Source of the DNA: Acidimicrobiales bacterium
GTDB taxonomy: Bacteria > Actinomycetota > Acidimicrobiia > Acidimicrobiales > Poriferisodaliceae
DNA: 13,883 nucleotides
NCBI GenBank assembly: GCA_020631315.1
Contig: JAHDHM010000008.1
Span: forward strand, 11,432 to 25,314
Reading direction: 5' to 3'
Shown: in pieces, positions 1-8,544 of the stretch
Layout of the letters: each line of letters begins with the position of its first letter
Numbering within the stretch: the stretch's first letter is position 1
Made by a program: the position numbers and the translations under genes
Notes under the pieces: model-generated
What the model was told of the DNA's origin: nothing
Databases searched by the model: none
What the model saw: only the letters and a program-made list of their open reading frames with translations

Positions 1-1970
<1,970 letters not shown>

Positions 1971-2055
1971 GGCGGACAGGGTAGCTGCGTCGTCGGCGAG
2001 GCCCGCCGCCGATTCGAGGTGTCCGGGCGGGCCCGGTTGCACTATCGTCGAACGA
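1971..2055. promoter_or_regulatory. Divergent promoter region, both genes probably leaderless
   Basis: This 85-bp gap separates the ABC-F and helicase starts. On the minus strand TACCCT (1978-1983) ends 7 nt before the ABC-F GTG. On the plus strand TATCGT (2043-2048) ends 7 nt before the helicase GTG. Both match the TANNNT -10 consensus and would put transcription starts at or next to the start codons. Neither start has a clear Shine-Dalgarno sequence. I see no convincing -35 boxes. The assignment is inference from spacing. Confidence 0.45.
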
Positions 2056-4110
2056 GTGTTCGTGGACTCCGAACCCGACTGGCTGACGCGGCTGAACGAC
2101 CAGCAGCGCGACGCGGTGTTCGACGAGTCGCCCGCCCTCCTCGTCGTCGCCGGTGCCGGTACCGGCAAGACGGGCACGCTCGCGGCACGGGTCGCACGCC
2201 TGATCGAGGACGACGTCGACCCGGACCGGATCCTCCTGCTCACCTTCACACGGCGGGCGGCGGTCGAGATGCTCGATCGCGTGGCCACGATGACCGACCG
2301 AGTCGCGGCCAACCGGGTGTGGGGCGGCACCTTCCACTCGGTCGCCAACCGGTTGCTGCGCATCCACGCCGACTCGATCGGGCTGTCGCCGTCGTTCACC
2401 GTGCTCGACCCCGCCGACGTCACCGAGTCGTTCTCGATCGTCCGCTCCGAGCTGGACCTCGCCCGCAACACCCGTCGGTTCCCGCGTGCGGACACGCTCG
2501 CGTCGATCTACAGCCGTGTGGTCAACAGTCAGCAACCGCTGGCCGACGTCCTCGCCGAGCACTACCCGTGGGTCGCCGAACACGTCGACGCGATCAGCGA
2601 GGTCGCCAAGGCCTACTCGGCTCGCAAACGGCGCCAGCAGGTCCTGGACTACGACGACATGCTGCTGTTCTGGCGGGCGCTCCTCGCATCGGACGGCGGC
2701 GCGCCGATGCGAGCCCGGTTCGATCATGTGCTGGTCGACGAGTACCAGGACACCAATGCGATCCAGGCCGACATCGTGAAGGGCCTGTGCGCTGGTCCTG
2801 CGACCCCGACGGTGGTGGGTGACGACGCGCAGGCCGTCTACGGCTTCCGGGCCGCCACCGTCGAGAACCTGTGGAACTTCACGGAGCAGTACGACGGGGC
2901 TCGGATGTTGGCGCTCACGCACAACTACCGCTCGACGCCCGACGTGTTGCGGGTCGCCAACGGCGTGCTCGCGCAGTCGCAGTTTCTCGTCCGCAAGGAG
3001 CTCGTCACCGACATCGAACCGGGACCGACCCCGCAACTCGTCACCTGCGACGACGAGGCCGCCCAGTCAGCGTGGGTGTGTGACGAGGTGCTCGCACTCC
3101 GCGAGTCAGGGCTCGACCTGCGAGACCAGGCCGTGCTGTTCCGCAGCGGGCACCACTCTGCACATCTCGAGTTGGAGCTGGCCCGGCGGGACATCCCGTT
3201 CGTGAAGTTCGGCGGGTTGAAGTTCCTCGAAGCGGCGCACGTGAAGGACCTCCTGTCGCTGCTGCGGGTGCTCGACAACCCGGGCGACGAGCTGGCGTGG
3301 AATCGGGTACTGCGGATGCTCGACGGTGTCGGTCCGGCGACCACCACCCGCGTGCTCGCCGAGCTGGACGTCACGTCGGACCCCGACGGTGCGTTCCGGC
3401 GTTTCGTCGACGGCGAGGTCACCATGCCGCCGCGGGCGGCGTCCGACGTCGAGCTGTTGCGCGCCGCGTGGCTGGACTGTGCGGTCACCGACGAGCAGGG
3501 CATCGCCGTGGTGCCTCCGGCCGGGCAGGTCGACCGCCTGCGGGCCGTCTGCGACGCGACGTTCCCGCGCCGCTACGACGACGCTCCCGCCCGCCTCGCC
3601 GATCTCGACCAGCTGGCCGTTCTGGCCGGCGGGTACTCCACGCGGTCGCGGTTCCTCACCGAGGTGGTGCTGGACCCGCCGGAGCGGACCGGTGAGCTCG
3701 CCGGCCCACCCCATCTCGACGACGAGTACCTGACGCTGTCGACCATCCACTCGGCGAAGGGTCTCGAGTGGAGTGCCGTGCACGTGCTGCACGCGGCCGA
3801 CGGCAACCTGCCCTCCGACATGGCGCTCGGCGATGCGAAGGGCCTCGACGAGGAGCTCCGTCTCGCCTACGTCGCGGTCACGAGGGCCAAGACCCACCTG
3901 AACGTGCTGTTCCCGCTGCGCTACCACGTGCACCGCTATGGGCATGACGACCGCCACCACTACGCCCAGCTGAGCCGGTTCTTCGAACCGATCCGCGATC
4001 GGTTCGACGTCGTGGCCTCTGGTCAGCAGGTCGAGGTCGACGAGGCGATCGTGTCGTCAGGGACCGACGTCACGGCAGCCGTCGACGGCTTCCTCGACGA
4101 CCTCTTCTGA
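2056..4110 (+). CDS. UvrD/PcrA-like superfamily 1A DNA helicase
   Basis: ATP-dependent 3'-5' DNA helicase of the UvrD/Rep/PcrA type, cytoplasmic, acting in repair or removal of protein-DNA and recombination intermediates. All SF1A motifs are visible in 684 residues: Q motif LNDQQRDAV (13-21), motif I AGAGTGKT (32-39), Ia LLTFTRRAA (61-69), II VDEYQD (227-232), [16 protein letters not shown] (253-265), IV HNYRST (289-294), [12 protein letters not shown] (562-572) and [14 protein letters not shown] (601-612). The length is close to that of PcrA/UvrD. I see no HRDC domain or zinc-binding cysteines at the C-terminus, which ends in a short acidic tail. The frame is open upstream to 1918, but that would run into the ABC-F coding region. 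GTG at 2056, just before the helicase N-terminus, is preferred; GTG at 2062 is possible. The gene ends 3 bp from the convergent GGDEF-EAL gene. Which UvrD paralogue it is cannot be settled here. Confidence 0.93.
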   Translation: MFVDSEPDWLTRLNDQQRDAVFDESPALLVVAGAGTGKTGTLAARVARLIEDDVDPDRILLLTFTRRAAVEMLDRVATMTDRVAANRVWGGTFHSVANRLLRIHADSIGLSPSFTVLDPADVTESFSIVRSELDLARNTRRFPRADTLASIYSRVVNSQQPLADVLAEHYPWVAEHVDAISEVAKAYSARKRRQQVLDYDDMLLFWRALLASDGGAPMRARFDHVLVDEYQDTNAIQADIVKGLCAGPATPTVVGDDAQAVYGFRAATVENLWNFTEQYDGARMLALTHNYRSTPDVLRVANGVLAQSQFLVRKELVTDIEPGPTPQLVTCDDEAAQSAWVCDEVLALRESGLDLRDQAVLFRSGHHSAHLELELARRDIPFVKFGGLKFLEAAHVKDLLSLLRVLDNPGDELAWNRVLRMLDGVGPATTTRVLAELDVTSDPDGAFRRFVDGEVTMPPRAASDVELLRAAWLDCAVTDEQGIAVVPPAGQVDRLRAVCDATFPRRYDDAPARLADLDQLAVLAGGYSTRSRFLTEVVLDPPERTGELAGPPHLDDEYLTLSTIHSAKGLEWSAVHVLHAADGNLPSDMALGDAKGLDEELRLAYVAVTRAKTHLNVLFPLRYHVHRYGHDDRHHYAQLSRFFEPIRDRFDVVASGQQVEVDEAIVSSGTDVTAAVDGFLDDLF

Positions 4111-4113
4111 GCC

Positions 4114-6612
4114 TCAGCTGTTGGCAGCGGCGCGGGCCTCGGAACGTTCGCGGGCCTTCTGGCGGTGGTCCGTGATGCGCTGTGTCAATTCGCCGGCCGC
4201 GCTGGGACGGTGCAGCAGGTAGCCCTGGGCGAGGTCGCAGTCGAGCTCACGCAGCAACGCGAGGTGCTCGCGGGTCTCGACACCCTCGGCGATCACCACG
4301 AGGCCGAGCTCGTGGGCCAGCCGGATGATCGACTCGAGGATCGCCCGGTTGGCGTGATCCTGATGTGCCTGCTGGACGAAGGCCTTGTCGACCTTGAGGA
4401 TCTCGATCGGGAACTCGTGCAGGTAGGCCAACGAGGTGGCGCCCTTGCCGAAGTCGTCGAGGGCGAGTCGCAGGCCGCGGTCGCGTAGCATCTGCAACTT
4501 CTCCTCGCTGTCGGAGCCGGCGCTGACGATGTTCTCGGTGATCTCGGCGATGATCCACGACGGGTCGACACCGGTGCGTTCGAGCACGGTGTCCAGCGTC
4601 TCGAAGAAGCGCGGGTGGAACAGCTGCACCGGCGACACGTTCACCGCGATCATCGGCGGCTGTTCCCGGAACGTCTCCTGCCACTCGGCGGCCTGGAGGC
4701 AGGCTCGTTCGAGGATGCGGCGCCCGAGCTCGAGGATCAGACCCGAGTCCTCGGCGATCGGCACGAGCACCTCGGGAGAGATGAGGCCCTGCACCGGATG
4801 CTCCCAGCGCAGCAACGTCTCGGCGCCGATCATCTGACCGGTGCGCACCGACAAGATGCCCTGGAAGGCGACACCGACCTGGTTGTTGGAGACCGCACGA
4901 CGCAGGTCGGTCTCGATGCGGATCCGGCTGAGGCCCTCTTCGTCGATGTCGGCGCGGTAGCGCTCCCACCGGGCCTTGCCGAGGCCCTTGGCCCGGTACA
5001 TGGCGAGGTCTGCTCGGCGGACCAGCTCGGCGGACTCGCTGACGTCGGGGCCCGACACCGCGATGCCGACCGAACACGAGATCACGACCTCGTTGTTCGA
5101 CACCACGAACGGCTCGCTGATGGCATGGCAGACACGGTCGGCGATGTCGGCGATCTCGTGGTCGTTGACGCTCGGGAAGACGTCACGCAGCAGCACGACG
5201 AACTCGTCACCGCCCATACGAGCGACCAGGTCGTTCTCGCGCACGGCGCTCGACAGGCGGCGGGCCACGTTGATGAGCAGCTCGTTGCCGACGTCGTGAC
5301 CGAGGCTGTCGTTGACGGGCTTGAAGCGGTCGAGGTCGATGAACATCACGGCGCACTCGACCATGCGACCCCGAACGCTCTGGAACGACTGGTCCAGCTG
5401 CTCGGTGAAGTGCATGCGGTTCGACAGACCCGTCAGCGCGTCGTGGTACGCCTGATGGTGCAGTCGCTGCTGCATCGCCCGCAGCTCACCCACGAGGCGC
5501 TTGTTGTTCAACGCGATCGTGGCGTTGCCGGCGAGGAGCTCCACACACTCGACCTGGGTCGAGGTGACCTGCGCGTCGAGCCGGCGTCCGCAGCGCAGGA
5601 CGACGGTCGTGCTGTCGTCGCCACCGCCGAGAGGGCAGGCGATGATCGTCGAGAGACCCTGACGGCGCAGGCCGCTCGCGACCTCGGGACCGAGGGTGCC
5701 GTGGACCACGACGGTGTCCTTGATGACCTCGCGCAGCCCGCCCTCGACCGAAGCCGGATCGGGGAGCGTGATGCCGGGCGCAGTCTGGCGGGTCGCCTCG
5801 ATCCGCCACTGGCCACGAACGCCCAGGACGCACACGTCGACGACGTCGAACCCGAGCTGGGAGACCGAGTCGAGGAGCTCGTCGACCATGCCGGCGTCGA
5901 GGCTGGTGACCCGGCTGCTCGACTGGGCAACGGTCTCGAGCAGCTTGCTGCGGCGGGTCGCTTCGCTCGTGGCACGACGTTCGAGGCGGATGTCGAGCAG
6001 CAGCTTCTGCGACAGGTAGATCGTCGGGATGGCGACCAGCAGCACGATGCCGAGCCGCTGGAGGACGCTGTCAGCGTGATCCAGGAAGCTGCCGAGCTCG
6101 GAGTTCCAGACACGTGACACGACGTGGGTGAGGAACAGTGCGGCCCACACGGCGAGCGAGGACTTGATGCCGAAGCGCATGCCGGCTTCGAGCACGGGGA
6201 TGATGAACACGAACCACGCGAGGTTCGGATCGAAGATCCCGAGCACGCTGACCACGAGCAGCACGATGATGCTGTCGCCGACGAGCGCACCCACACCCGT
6301 CGCGAAGCGAGCACGCCCCGACGGGATCTTCTGGCTGACCATCGACAGGCCGTTCATCAACGCCAGACCGCCACACAGGAACACGGCGCTCACCCAGGTG
6401 CTGATGGGCAGATCGGGGTTACCAGGGCCCGGGCGATATCGAAGGATGTAGGGCAACAGCAGCAACGCGGCGACGATGCGCATGAAGCGCAGGCCCGTCT
6501 CGACGAGCGCGGTGACCTCGTCCATCGGGCCGTCGGCCCACCGGTCCGGCTTGCGCACGGACGCGACGACACCGTCTCTCGGTGTGTCGTTGACGTGTGG
6601 CTGATCGGACAA
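4114..6612 (-). CDS. Membrane GAF-GGDEF-EAL cyclic-di-GMP signalling protein
   Basis: Predicted bifunctional diguanylate cyclase/phosphodiesterase of 832 residues. The N-terminal half has about five or six membrane helices (roughly 44-60, 73-93, 107-126, 131-146, 150-166, 184-202). A cytoplasmic region of about 225-375 looks GAF-like. The GGDEF domain (about 385-550) has an intact GGDEF signature at 467-471 and an inhibitory-site RxxD (R458, D461) at the canonical five-residue spacing. The EAL domain (about 565-815) reads ETL (598-600) in place of EAL, but keeps the catalytic Glu, NVS (658-660), EITEN, DDFG (719-722), KVDK and AEGVE. Metal and substrate residues therefore look complete and phosphodiesterase activity is plausible. 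The start is TTG at 6612, the first possible start after an upstream in-frame TGA, with Shine-Dalgarno AGGGAG 7 nt before it. The gene lies tail to tail with the helicase. Whether cyclase or phosphodiesterase activity dominates cannot be read from sequence. Confidence 0.92.
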   Translation of the reverse strand: MSDQPHVNDTPRDGVVASVRKPDRWADGPMDEVTALVETGLRFMRIVAALLLLPYILRYRPGPGNPDLPISTWVSAVFLCGGLALMNGLSMVSQKIPSGRARFATGVGALVGDSIIVLLVVSVLGIFDPNLAWFVFIIPVLEAGMRFGIKSSLAVWAALFLTHVVSRVWNSELGSFLDHADSVLQRLGIVLLVAIPTIYLSQKLLLDIRLERRATSEATRRSKLLETVAQSSSRVTSLDAGMVDELLDSVSQLGFDVVDVCVLGVRGQWRIEATRQTAPGITLPDPASVEGGLREVIKDTVVVHGTLGPEVASGLRRQGLSTIIACPLGGGDDSTTVVLRCGRRLDAQVTSTQVECVELLAGNATIALNNKRLVGELRAMQQRLHHQAYHDALTGLSNRMHFTEQLDQSFQSVRGRMVECAVMFIDLDRFKPVNDSLGHDVGNELLINVARRLSSAVRENDLVARMGGDEFVVLLRDVFPSVNDHEIADIADRVCHAISEPFVVSNNEVVISCSVGIAVSGPDVSESAELVRRADLAMYRAKGLGKARWERYRADIDEEGLSRIRIETDLRRAVSNNQVGVAFQGILSVRTGQMIGAETLLRWEHPVQGLISPEVLVPIAEDSGLILELGRRILERACLQAAEWQETFREQPPMIAVNVSPVQLFHPRFFETLDTVLERTGVDPSWIIAEITENIVSAGSDSEEKLQMLRDRGLRLALDDFGKGATSLAYLHEFPIEILKVDKAFVQQAHQDHANRAILESIIRLAHELGLVVIAEGVETREHLALLRELDCDLAQGYLLHRPSAAGELTQRITDHRQKARERSEARAAANS

Positions 6613-6619
6613 GACAGAA

Positions 6620-6625
6620 CTCCCT
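6620..6625 (-). promoter_or_regulatory. Ribosome binding site deciding a TTG start
   Basis: AGGGAG on the minus strand lies 7 nt before TTG at 6612. The only in-frame material upstream is a TGA about 30 nt away, so this Shine-Dalgarno and the rare TTG together define the start of the GAF-GGDEF-EAL gene. Confidence 0.7.
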
Positions 6626-6652
6626 GGCTGGAGTTCCTTCGGTCACATGCGT

Positions 6653-6676
6653 TTCAGGTTGAGTCTTCGGCCTGAA
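6653..6676. promoter_or_regulatory. Inverted repeat upstream of the GAF-GGDEF-EAL gene
   Basis: TTCAGG (6653-6658) and CCTGAA (6671-6676) form a perfect 6-bp inverted repeat with a 12-nt centre, 41 nt upstream of the TTG start. It could be an operator half-site pair or a hairpin in the leader. No clear -10 hexamer is nearby. With only six paired bases, chance is a real possibility. Confidence 0.25.
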
Positions 6677-6691
6677 CGCGTCTTCAGATTC

Positions 6692-6790
6692 GCTGGTCCC
6701 GGCTCGCTATCGCTCGACGGCTGTGCTGGTCCCGTCTCTCTATCGCTCGACGGCTGTGCTGGTCCCGGCTCGCTATCGCTCGACGGCTGC
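6692..6790. repeat. 33-bp tandem repeat, three copies
   Basis: Three contiguous 33-bp units lie at 6692-6724, 6725-6757 and 6758-6790. Units 1 and 3 differ at one base; unit 2 differs from unit 1 at two. Unit 3 overlaps the end of the acyl-CoA dehydrogenase gene, covering its last five codons (AAVER) and its TAG stop. Units 1 and 2 are therefore noncoding copies of that gene's 3' end plus the 15 bases after the stop. The array fills most of the gap before the next minus-strand gene. I see no T-tract, so a classical terminator is not supported. Confidence 0.9.
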
Positions 6791-8371
6791 GAGCAGTCGT
6801 CGAGCGATCAGCTTCAGGCACAGCGTCTCGTCGGCGCCCTCGAAGATCGACAGCACGCGGGCATCGACGAACAAGCGGCTCACGGCGTACTCCTCGGCGA
6901 AACCGAAGCCGCCGTGGATCTGCATCGCCTCGCGGGTCACCCACTCGGCGGCCTTGCACACGTAGGCCTTCACCATCGACGCCTCGAGCGTGCCCTCGCC
7001 CTTGGCCATCATCACCGCGACCGCGTAGTTGTACTGCCGTGCTGCCCGGATGATCGATGCCATCCGGCCGAGCTTGGCCTGGGTGAGCTGGTACTCGGCG
7101 ATGGGCTGGCCGAACACCACGCGATCCTCGGCGTACTGCACGGCCTCCTCGTAGGCGGCCTGCATGACGCCGACGGCGCGGGCTGCGGTCTGGAGGCGGC
7201 CGTTCTCGAAGCCGGCCATCTGGAGATAGAAGCCCTTCCCGAGGCCCTCCTCGCCACCGATGAGGTTCTCGGCGGGGACGAACCAGTCCTCGAACGCGAC
7301 CTCGAAGGAGTGCATGCCGCGATAGCCGAGCGTCGGGATGGCCCGACCCTCCATGCGGCCGCCGCCGGGTGCGCCGTCACCGGCCTCCTGGCGCAGATCG
7401 AACTCGTGGCCCGGGGTCGACTCCTTCGGCACGATGAAGAGGCTCAGGCCGCGGTGGCCCTTGGAGCGATCCGGATCGGTGCGGGCCAACAGCATGAGGA
7501 CGTTGGCCCGGCCGGCGAACGTGCACCACGTCTTCACACCGTTGATGAGCCAGCCGCCCTCCGTCGGGGTGGCGGTCACCTTCAACTGGGCGACGTCGGA
7601 GCCGTAGTCCGGCTCGGTCACCGCGACCGCACACATGGTCTCGGCCGTGGCGATCTGCGGCAGCCAGTGCTGCTTCTGTTCCTCGGTGCCGCCGCGCTCG
7701 AGCGCACGGGTGAGGATCTCGGGCCGGGTGATCAGCGAGCCACCGGCACCGAGCGAGGCACGGGACAGCTCCTCGGTTGCGATGACCATGCCGTAGTAGT
7801 CCGACTCGCCGCCGCTGGCGAAGCCGCCGTACTCCTCGGGGACCGACAGGCCGAAGCAGCCGAGTTCGGCGAGACCCTGGATGAGGTCCTCGGGGATGTC
7901 CTGGTCGTGTCGGTGGATGTGCTCGGCGACCGGTGCGATCTTGTCCTCGGCGAACCGGCGGAAGGTGTCGGCCACCATCTCGAAGTCCTCGTCGAGATGC
8001 GATGGCGGGTTCAGCTTGGCCAACGACGCCAGGAACGCCGGATCCCGGTAGGTGCCGAGGAACTCACGAGCGCCGTCGAGCGCGCCAGGCTCGACGCCCC
8101 ACAGCTGTTCACGCCCGAGGATCTTCGCCGCGAGATCGGCGACCACGTCGGCGATGAACGCACACGCGAGCTTCCCCTCGTCCTCACCCTTCTCGCCGTC
8201 GTCGATGACCGAACGGCACATCTCCACGGCCGATGCGGCGTGGGCGATGTCGTAGAGCATGACCTGGTGCTCGTCGACGTCGTCCAACCCTCGATGGCGG
8301 ACGATCGCCGCGTCGACGACGGACTTCGCGAGTGCGGTGACGGTGGCGGCAGCGGTCATGTCAGGACTCAT
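6773..8371 (-). CDS. Acyl-CoA dehydrogenase with N-terminal extension, probably (2S)-methylsuccinyl-CoA dehydrogenase
   Basis: FAD-dependent dehydrogenase that would introduce a C2-C3 double bond into an acyl-CoA. The 532 residues exceed the usual 380-400. An extra, mostly helical region fills residues 1 to about 125, before the ordinary core. Core marks are VPEEYGGF (177-184), the FAD-contacting AVTEPDYGSD (250-259), LGYRGM (348-353), QTAARAVGV (394-402), MQIHGGFGF (483-491) and IFEGADE with the catalytic-base candidate Glu511. The long N-terminus together with the LGYRGM and QTAARA segments is what I know from methylsuccinyl-CoA dehydrogenase (Mcd) of the ethylmalonyl-CoA pathway, which would make mesaconyl-CoA. 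A MaoC hydratase about 3 kb away fits that pathway. The start is ATG at 8371, 8 nt after a TAACCT hexamer; an ATG four codons later is an alternative. The ACDH assignment is firm; the substrate is inferred. The stop codon lies within a tandem repeat. Confidence 0.9.
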   Translation of the reverse strand: MSPDMTAAATVTALAKSVVDAAIVRHRGLDDVDEHQVMLYDIAHAASAVEMCRSVIDDGEKGEDEGKLACAFIADVVADLAAKILGREQLWGVEPGALDGAREFLGTYRDPAFLASLAKLNPPSHLDEDFEMVADTFRRFAEDKIAPVAEHIHRHDQDIPEDLIQGLAELGCFGLSVPEEYGGFASGGESDYYGMVIATEELSRASLGAGGSLITRPEILTRALERGGTEEQKQHWLPQIATAETMCAVAVTEPDYGSDVAQLKVTATPTEGGWLINGVKTWCTFAGRANVLMLLARTDPDRSKGHRGLSLFIVPKESTPGHEFDLRQEAGDGAPGGGRMEGRAIPTLGYRGMHSFEVAFEDWFVPAENLIGGEEGLGKGFYLQMAGFENGRLQTAARAVGVMQAAYEEAVQYAEDRVVFGQPIAEYQLTQAKLGRMASIIRAARQYNYAVAVMMAKGEGTLEASMVKAYVCKAAEWVTREAMQIHGGFGFAEEYAVSRLFVDARVLSIFEGADETLCLKLIARRLLAAVER

Positions 8372-8379
8372 GGCCGACG

Positions 8380-8398
8380 AGGTTACCGACGGGTAACC
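8380..8398 (-). promoter_or_regulatory. Candidate leaderless promoter with overlapping operator
   Basis: A perfect inverted repeat, GGTTACCgacgGGTAACC (8381-8398), lies 9 nt upstream of the dehydrogenase start codon. On the minus strand the hexamer TAACCT (8385 down to 8380) matches TANNNT and ends 8 nt before the ATG, giving a predicted leaderless transcript. One operator arm overlaps this -10 hexamer almost completely, the geometry expected for a repressor that blocks polymerase. Short palindromes of this kind are typical of TetR-family operators at acyl-CoA metabolism genes. The regulator is not in the window. Confidence 0.5.
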
Positions 8399-8429
8399 AA
8401 CGGCGAGAAGTCGGGACGTTGTGTCGTCC

Positions 8430-8544
8430 CAGCGCGCAGCGCTGGAAGTGTCAGCGCGCAGCGCTGGAGGTGTCAGCGCGCAGCGCTGTGAGTCTCAGCG
8501 CGCAGCGCTGGAGGTGTCAGCGCGCAGCGCTGTGAGTCTCAGCG
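8430..8544. repeat. 22-bp tandem repeat, five copies, each a perfect hairpin
   Basis: The core CAGCGC-GCA-GCGCTG (6-bp stem, 3-nt loop) occurs at 8430, 8452, 8474, 8496 and 8518, an exact 22-bp period. A degenerate sixth start lies at 8540. The seven-base linkers read GAAGTGT, GAGGTGT, TGAGTCT, GAGGTGT, TGAGTCT, so the last four units form two 44-bp higher-order units. On the minus strand each unit begins CGCTGA; the first one (8544-8539) is the final Arg codon and stop of the upstream PAS-GGDEF-EAL gene. The hairpins could stabilise or end that transcript, but no T-tract is present. Confidence 0.93.

Noticed and set aside
6647..8491. 614-codon plus-strand frame with 11-residue repeats at its start
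   Set aside because: It is antisense to the acyl-CoA dehydrogenase. The peptide repeats merely reflect the 33-bp DNA array, whose period is a multiple of three.
8430..8544. CRISPR array
   Set aside because: The repeats are 15-22 bp and the linkers only 7 bp and themselves repeated, so there are no unique spacers. No cas genes are present.
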